Origin: Planctomycetota bacterium
GTDB lineage: Bacteria; Planctomycetota; MHYJ01; JACPRB01
DNA length: 9,073 nt
Assembly (NCBI GenBank): GCA_016200125.1
Contig: JACQFK010000455.1
Coordinates: 1-9,073, forward strand
Direction of reading: 5' to 3'
Below are positions 6,110 through 9,073 of this stretch, piece by piece; within the stretch, counting starts at the first letter, position 1; each line of letters begins with the position of its first letter. A program made the position numbers and the translations under genes. The notes under the pieces were generated by a model. The model made no database searches. It saw nothing but the letters and a program-made list of their open reading frames with translations, and had not been told where the DNA came from.

Positions 6110-6957
6110 TGCGCGTCGCGGCCGTGCAGATGAAGTTCGCCCGGACGATCGCGGGCAACCTCTCGAAAATCGCCGCCGCGCTGGAGCGCGCCCGGCGGCG
6201 CAAGGCGGACGCCGTCCTCTTCCCCGAATGCGCGGTCACGGGCTATTCCTACGACTTCGCGTCCCTGCGCCCCGAGGAAGTGCGCGACGCGCTCGCCGTG
6301 ATCCGCGACCTGGCGAAGCAGGCCCGCACGAACATCCTGGTGGGCTCCCCGGTCTTCTCCGGAAGGAAGCTCTATAACGCCCTCGTGGTGATCGACCGGT
6401 CGGGCCGGCCGGTCCACTGCTACGCGAAGTGCCAGCTGACCGACCTCGACCGGAAGGTCTTCAGGCCCGGCGACGCGGTGTCGCTCTTCGAGCTCGACGG
6501 CGTGGCCTGCAGCGCGATCGTGTGCCACGAGCGGCGCTATCCCGAGCTCGTCCGCCTGGCGGCCATGGCGGGCGCGCGGATCCTCTTCCATCCCAACGCG
6601 GGGCTGGATCCGCTCGCGGTCTCGAAGGCCAAGCGGCGCGGGGCCGACGGGATCGACGTCCGGGCCTTCGAGAACGCGATCTACTATGTCTTCGCGAATT
6701 CCGTAGGCCCCCAGGGGCGGGGTCTCTGGTCGGCGGGCGATACCAAGATCGTCGCGCCCGACCGGAGCCGGCTGGCGCTCGCCGACAACGAGCGCGAATC
6801 GGTGATCGTCGCCGACCTCGATCTGTCGAAGGCGACGGGGAAGTACGCGCGCGAGAGCCTCCGGCATCCCCGCTTCCTCTCCCGCCATTGGGAAAGAATG
6901 TTGCGCGAGCTTCGTTCCCGTGTAAGAGACTCGGTGCGCCGCTTCGATCTGGAATAA
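6109..6957 (+). CDS. carbon-nitrogen hydrolase (nitrilase superfamily amidase)
   Basis: Third gene of the block, 282 residues, about the normal size for a single nitrilase domain. The Glu-Lys-Cys triad is visible as Glu40 in 'LFPECAVTGY', Lys107 in 'CYAKCQL' and Cys139 in 'IVCHERRYPE', with the second conserved glutamate at 141. The family hydrolyses amides, nitriles or N-carbamoyl compounds. The substrate cannot be assigned: the neighbours are esterases rather than a recognisable pathway, and the residues after the Cys ('HERRYPE') point to the broad aliphatic-amidase-like branches. There is no signal peptide, so it acts in the cytoplasm, unlike the other three products of the block. The start at 6109 overlaps the preceding stop codon (TGATG), so coupling is likely. 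Its TAA overlaps the ribosome site of the next gene. A basic C-terminal tail (about 252-278) extends past the domain core. Confidence 0.92.
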   Translation: MRVAAVQMKFARTIAGNLSKIAAALERARRRKADAVLFPECAVTGYSYDFASLRPEEVRDALAVIRDLAKQARTNILVGSPVFSGRKLYNALVVIDRSGRPVHCYAKCQLTDLDRKVFRPGDAVSLFELDGVACSAIVCHERRYPELVRLAAMAGARILFHPNAGLDPLAVSKAKRRGADGIDVRAFENAIYYVFANSVGPQGRGLWSAGDTKIVAPDRSRLALADNERESVIVADLDLSKATGKYARESLRHPRFLSRHWERMLRELRSRVRDSVRRFDLE

Positions 6958-6967
6958 GGAGAAGCCC

Positions 6968-8053
6968 ATGTCGACCTTGTTGCTGTCGGTTCTGCTCGCG
7001 CTGCAGGGGCAGGGCGGTCCTCTGGTATCGCCCGAGGTCCAGGCCGACCGGAAGGTGACCTTCCGCCTTCGCGCGCCCAAGGCGACCGAGGTGGTCCTGA
7101 ACGGGGAGTGGAAGGGCGGCGGCAAGCTCGCCATGACGAAGGACGAGCAGGGGGTCTGGAGCCTCACGGTCGGCCCCCTCGAGCCCGATCTCTACGGCTA
7201 TTCCTTTTCGATCGACGGCCTGTCGGTGACCGATCCCGCGAACTCCGTCCTCAAGCCGATGCGCTCGCCCCGGACGAGCGTCGTCGACGTCCCCGGGGAT
7301 CCGCCCCGGCTGCACGACTTCCAAGACGTGCCGCGCGGCACCGTGAGGCTGCACGAGTATGCGTCGAAGGCGCTCGGCCGCCGGCGCCCGCTCCGCGTCT
7401 ACACGCCTCCCGGCTACGACAAGGAACCGGCCGCCACGTATCCGGTGCTCTACCTGTTCCACGGCTCGGGCGACAACGAGGCCACCTGGACCTCCTTTGG
7501 CCGCGCGAACGTGATCGCGGACAACCTGCTCGCGCAGGGGAAGGCGAAGGCGATGATCATCGTGATGACGGACGGCCATGCGGTGGTCGGCGGCGGCCCG
7601 GAGATGCGCGGCAAGAATGTGGAGCTGTTCGGCAAGGACCTGCTCGAGGACGTGATGCCCTTCGTCGAGGCGAACTACCGGACGAAGAACGACCGCGAAC
7701 ATCGGGGGATCGTGGGGCTGTCGATGGGCGGCGGGCAGTCGCTCACGGTCGGGCTCAACCACCTGGACCGCTTCGCCTGGGTGGGCGGCTTCAGCTCGGC
7801 GATTCGGACTCCCGAGACCACGGTCGCCTCGGCGCTGGCGGACCCCGCGGCGACGAACGCGAAGCTCAAGCTGCTCTGGATCGGCTGCGGGAAGGACGAC
7901 GGCCTGGTCAAGGACGCGCAGGCGCTGTCGGACGCCCTGAAGGCCAAGGAGATCCGCCACGAGCTCAGGATCACGGAGGGCAACCACAGCTGGCCCGTGT
8001 GGCGCAAGTATCTCGGGGAGTTCCTGCCGCTGCTCTTCGGGGAAGGGAAATAG
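6968..8053 (+). CDS. E-set (CBM48-like) plus esterase-D/feruloyl-esterase hydrolase
   Basis: Last gene of the block, 361 residues. Residues about 27-108 form an immunoglobulin-like E-set/CBM48-type domain ('VTFRLRAPKATEVVLNGEW', 'GVWSLTVGPLEPDLYGYSF'), the arrangement known from esterase-like proteins with an N-terminal E-set. From about 140 an esterase-D/CE1-type hydrolase follows, with oxyanion segment FHGSGD (164-169), elbow GLSMGG (250-255, Ser252), a probable acid at Asp310 or Asp311 ('GCGKDDGL') and His340 in 'EGNHSWPVW'. CE1 members remove feruloyl or acetyl groups from plant polymers, and this domain order is common in such enzymes. The N-terminus is hydrophobic but lacks an early basic residue, so export is probable rather than certain. 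AAGGAG (6956-6961) with a six-base spacer fixes the start. It converges with msrB, with 6 bp between stops. Confidence 0.9.
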   Translation: MSTLLLSVLLALQGQGGPLVSPEVQADRKVTFRLRAPKATEVVLNGEWKGGGKLAMTKDEQGVWSLTVGPLEPDLYGYSFSIDGLSVTDPANSVLKPMRSPRTSVVDVPGDPPRLHDFQDVPRGTVRLHEYASKALGRRRPLRVYTPPGYDKEPAATYPVLYLFHGSGDNEATWTSFGRANVIADNLLAQGKAKAMIIVMTDGHAVVGGGPEMRGKNVELFGKDLLEDVMPFVEANYRTKNDREHRGIVGLSMGGGQSLTVGLNHLDRFAWVGGFSSAIRTPETTVASALADPAATNAKLKLLWIGCGKDDGLVKDAQALSDALKAKEIRHELRITEGNHSWPVWRKYLGEFLPLLFGEGK

Positions 8054-8072
8054 CGGAGGCTACTTCTCCTCC
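8041..8072. terminator. possible imperfect hairpin across the esterase / msrB junction
   Basis: The left arm 8041-8054 and the right arm 8059-8072 pair in twelve of fourteen positions (one G-T pair, mismatches at 8044/8069 and 8050/8063) around the loop GGAG. Both stop codons are in the stem, next to the loop. Part of the pairing follows automatically from two genes that both end in Lys/Glu codons read on opposite strands. No T-run follows. Confidence 0.3.
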
Positions 8073-8599
8073 TTCACCTTCAGCGACACCGAGTTCATGC
8101 AGTAGCGCAGGCCGGTGGGGGCGGGGCCGTCCTCGAAGACGTGCCCCAGGTGGGAGCCGCATTTCGCGCAGTTGACCTCGACCCGGGTCCATCCGTGGCT
8201 GAAGTCGCCGCGCTCGCTTACCGCCTCCTTCGACAGCGGCTGGTAGAAACTCGGCCAGCCCGTTCCCGACTCGAACTTGGTCTTCGGGTCGAACAGCGGA
8301 TTGTCGCAGGCCACGCAGAGGAAGGTCCCGCTGCCCTTGTAGTGCAGCAGCTTCCCCGTGCCCGCCCGCTCGGTGCCCTGCTCGCGGCAGACCTTGTACT
8401 CCTCCGGCGTCAACCGCTTCTTCCACTCCTCGTCGCTCAGACCCAGGGGATTCTTAACGCCTCTGCTCTCCTCGACGGGGGCCTTGGGCTTGGGCGCTTC
8501 GACCATCGGGGGCGCCGACCTGGAGGGCTCGACCTTCGGGCCGCAGGAGGCGAGGAGGGCGAGCAGCAGCGCGCAGGCCGCAGTTCTCATGGTCTTCAT
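8060..8599 (-). CDS. msrB: peptide-methionine (R)-S-oxide reductase MsrB, lipoprotein form
   Basis: MsrB reduces methionine-R-sulfoxide in damaged proteins. This 179-residue version has a lipoprotein signal peptide with lipobox LLASC (Cys19), then a Pro-rich linker to about 50 and the full MsrB domain. Zinc cysteines are CVAC (95/98) and CAKC (144/147); 'SGTGWPSF' is at 111-118, 'HLGHVFEDGP' at 150-159 and the catalytic Cys167 in 'RYCMNS'. The usual recycling cysteine position in 'SGCGWPSF' is Thr113 here. Instead Cys71 in 'YKVCREQGTE' takes the place of the alternative resolving cysteine known as Cys31 in the Xanthomonas-type subclass. The enzyme probably sits on a membrane facing the periplasm. 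ATG at 8599 is used, with an in-frame ATG at 8590 as alternative; neither has a strong ribosome site. The gene diverges from 8639, with 39 bp between starts. Confidence 0.95.
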   Translation of the reverse strand: MKTMRTAACALLLALLASCGPKVEPSRSAPPMVEAPKPKAPVEESRGVKNPLGLSDEEWKKRLTPEEYKVCREQGTERAGTGKLLHYKGSGTFLCVACDNPLFDPKTKFESGTGWPSFYQPLSKEAVSERGDFSHGWTRVEVNCAKCGSHLGHVFEDGPAPTGLRYCMNSVSLKVKEEK

Positions 8600-8625
8600 C
8601 TCTGGTACAAGCGGACCGACGTGGG

Positions 8626-8632
8626 TATTCTA
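8626..8632. promoter_or_regulatory. overlapping divergent -10 boxes (msrB and 8639 gene)
   Basis: TATTCT at 8626-8631 on plus and TAGAAT (plus coordinates 8627-8632) on minus share the palindrome TTCTAGAA (8628-8635). The plus box ends seven bases before the ATG at 8639, again without a Shine-Dalgarno sequence; the minus box lies about 28 bases before the msrB start. The -35 regions are poor on both strands. Confidence 0.4.
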
Positions 8633-8638
8633 GAAAAA

Positions 8639-9073
8639 ATGCTCAGGTTTCTCCCCCTGCTCCTGCTCCTTCCGGCCCAGGAAGGCCCCAGCGAGGCGGA
8701 GCTCGCGGTCCGGATCCTCCGGCCGGCCGCCGGACTCCAGGTGTCCCTCTTCGCCGCCGAGCCCCAGCTCGTCAATCCGAGTTCCTTCACGATCGACGAG
8801 AAGGGCGGCTTCTACGTCGTCGAGACCCACCGGCGCCGGACCTCCGTCCTCGACATCCGCACGCATATCGACTGGCTCGACGAGGACCTCGCGAGCCGCA
8901 GCGTCGAGGACCGCGTCGCGATGCACCGCCGCCATCTCGGGAGCGAAGCCGACAAGCTCGCCGTCGAGTCGGAACGGATCCGCCGGATCGAGGACCGCTC
9001 GGGAAGCGGCCGCGCCGACCACGCCGAAACCTTCGCCGACGGCTTCAGCACCATCGCGGACGGCGTCGCCGAG
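8639..9073 (+). CDS. N-terminus of a secreted membrane-bound dehydrogenase / PVC-type heme-binding protein (TIGR02604-like), 3' end outside window
   Basis: The visible 145 residues begin with a signal peptide (about 1-13, ending L-P-A before Gln14). The family opening follows: 'GLQVSLFAAEPQLVNPSSFTID' (in two parts around residue 32-53), 'GGFYVVETHRRR' and, near the end, 'IRRIEDRSGSGRADHAETFADGF'. In TIGR02604-type proteins this is the first part of a beta-propeller sugar-dehydrogenase-like domain, often followed by HEAT repeats and a CxxCH heme domain; those parts would lie outside this window. About 45 residues of charged helix-like sequence ('HIDWLDEDLASRSVEDR...') sit between the two family motifs. 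The proteins are exported and thought to take part in oxidative carbohydrate breakdown, but few have been characterised. The ATG at 8639 is supported by the signal peptide and by a -10-like box seven bases before it, consistent with a leaderless mRNA. Confidence 0.8.
   Translation, partial: MLRFLPLLLLLPAQEGPSEAELAVRILRPAAGLQVSLFAAEPQLVNPSSFTIDEKGGFYVVETHRRRTSVLDIRTHIDWLDEDLASRSVEDRVAMHRRHLGSEADKLAVESERIRRIEDRSGSGRADHAETFADGFSTIADGVAE

Noticed and set aside
6461..7987. Minus-strand open frame of 508 codons over the nitrilase and esterase genes
   Set aside because: Antisense shadow of two recognised genes; its translation is Arg/Pro/Ala low-complexity towards the end.
4226..8053. Idea that the hydrolase block is a defence or secondary-metabolite system
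   Set aside because: There is no nuclease, NTPase, toxin, carrier protein or synthase, and all four products are ordinary hydrolase families.
1..9073. tRNA, rRNA, CRISPR, insertion sequence or integrase signals
   Set aside because: No repeat-spacer pattern, transposase or recombinase reading frame, terminal inverted repeats or tRNA-like cloverleaf sequence was seen. The gaps between genes are all 140 bp or shorter.

Overview
This is a gene-dense, high-GC bacterial window with twelve protein genes, two of them cut by the window edges. I see no RNA genes, mobile elements or CRISPR array. The best clue to the organism is the partial gene at the right edge (8639-9073). It resembles the N-terminus of the large secreted dehydrogenase/heme-binding proteins (TIGR02604-like) that are expanded in Planctomycetota and Verrucomicrobiota. 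Numerous secreted esterase-like alpha/beta hydrolases and a signal-peptide DUF6263-like protein fit a Planctomycetota-type genome, though Acidobacteriota or another PVC-related lineage cannot be excluded from sequence alone.

Layout, left to right: the C-terminal part of an unrecognised protein (1-660, +) meets a secreted polyhydroxybutyrate-depolymerase/feruloyl-esterase-like hydrolase (664-1428, -). The peptidyl-tRNA hydrolase arfB (1489-1908, +) meets a secreted beta-rich protein (1911-2708, -). An FkbM-type methyltransferase (2849-3592, +) meets a three-helix membrane protein with a four-cysteine zinc-ribbon-like cluster at each end (3594-4103, -). A four-gene co-directional block follows (4226-8053, +): a secreted alpha/beta hydrolase, a second larger secreted alpha/beta hydrolase, a nitrilase-superfamily amidohydrolase and an E-set plus esterase-D protein. 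It meets a lipoprotein MsrB (8060-8599, -), which diverges from the partial dehydrogenase-like gene (8639-9073, +).

The four-gene block is probably one transcript: its gaps are 3 bp, a 1-bp overlap and 10 bp. It is the main functional unit. Three of its products look exported and share the Ser-Asp-His esterase machinery, while the fourth is a cytoplasmic C-N hydrolase. A plausible but unproven reading is removal of ester and amide decorations from an external polymer or ester substrate, followed by intracellular processing. The other genes look like housekeeping or single-gene units.

The non-coding signals are informative. All four convergent gene pairs end 1-6 bp apart, with no room for classical terminators, and at two of them an inverted repeat encloses both stop codons. 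Three genes (arfB, the zinc-ribbon membrane protein and the right-edge gene) have a -10-like box 6-7 nt before the ATG and no Shine-Dalgarno sequence, as expected of leaderless mRNAs. Others have clear Shine-Dalgarno sites. The 2709-2848 divergent region carries three CGGAA units at an exact 10-bp period next to a -10 box. Several exported proteins have Gln just after the predicted signal-peptide cleavage site. I found no convincing new defence or mobile system here.
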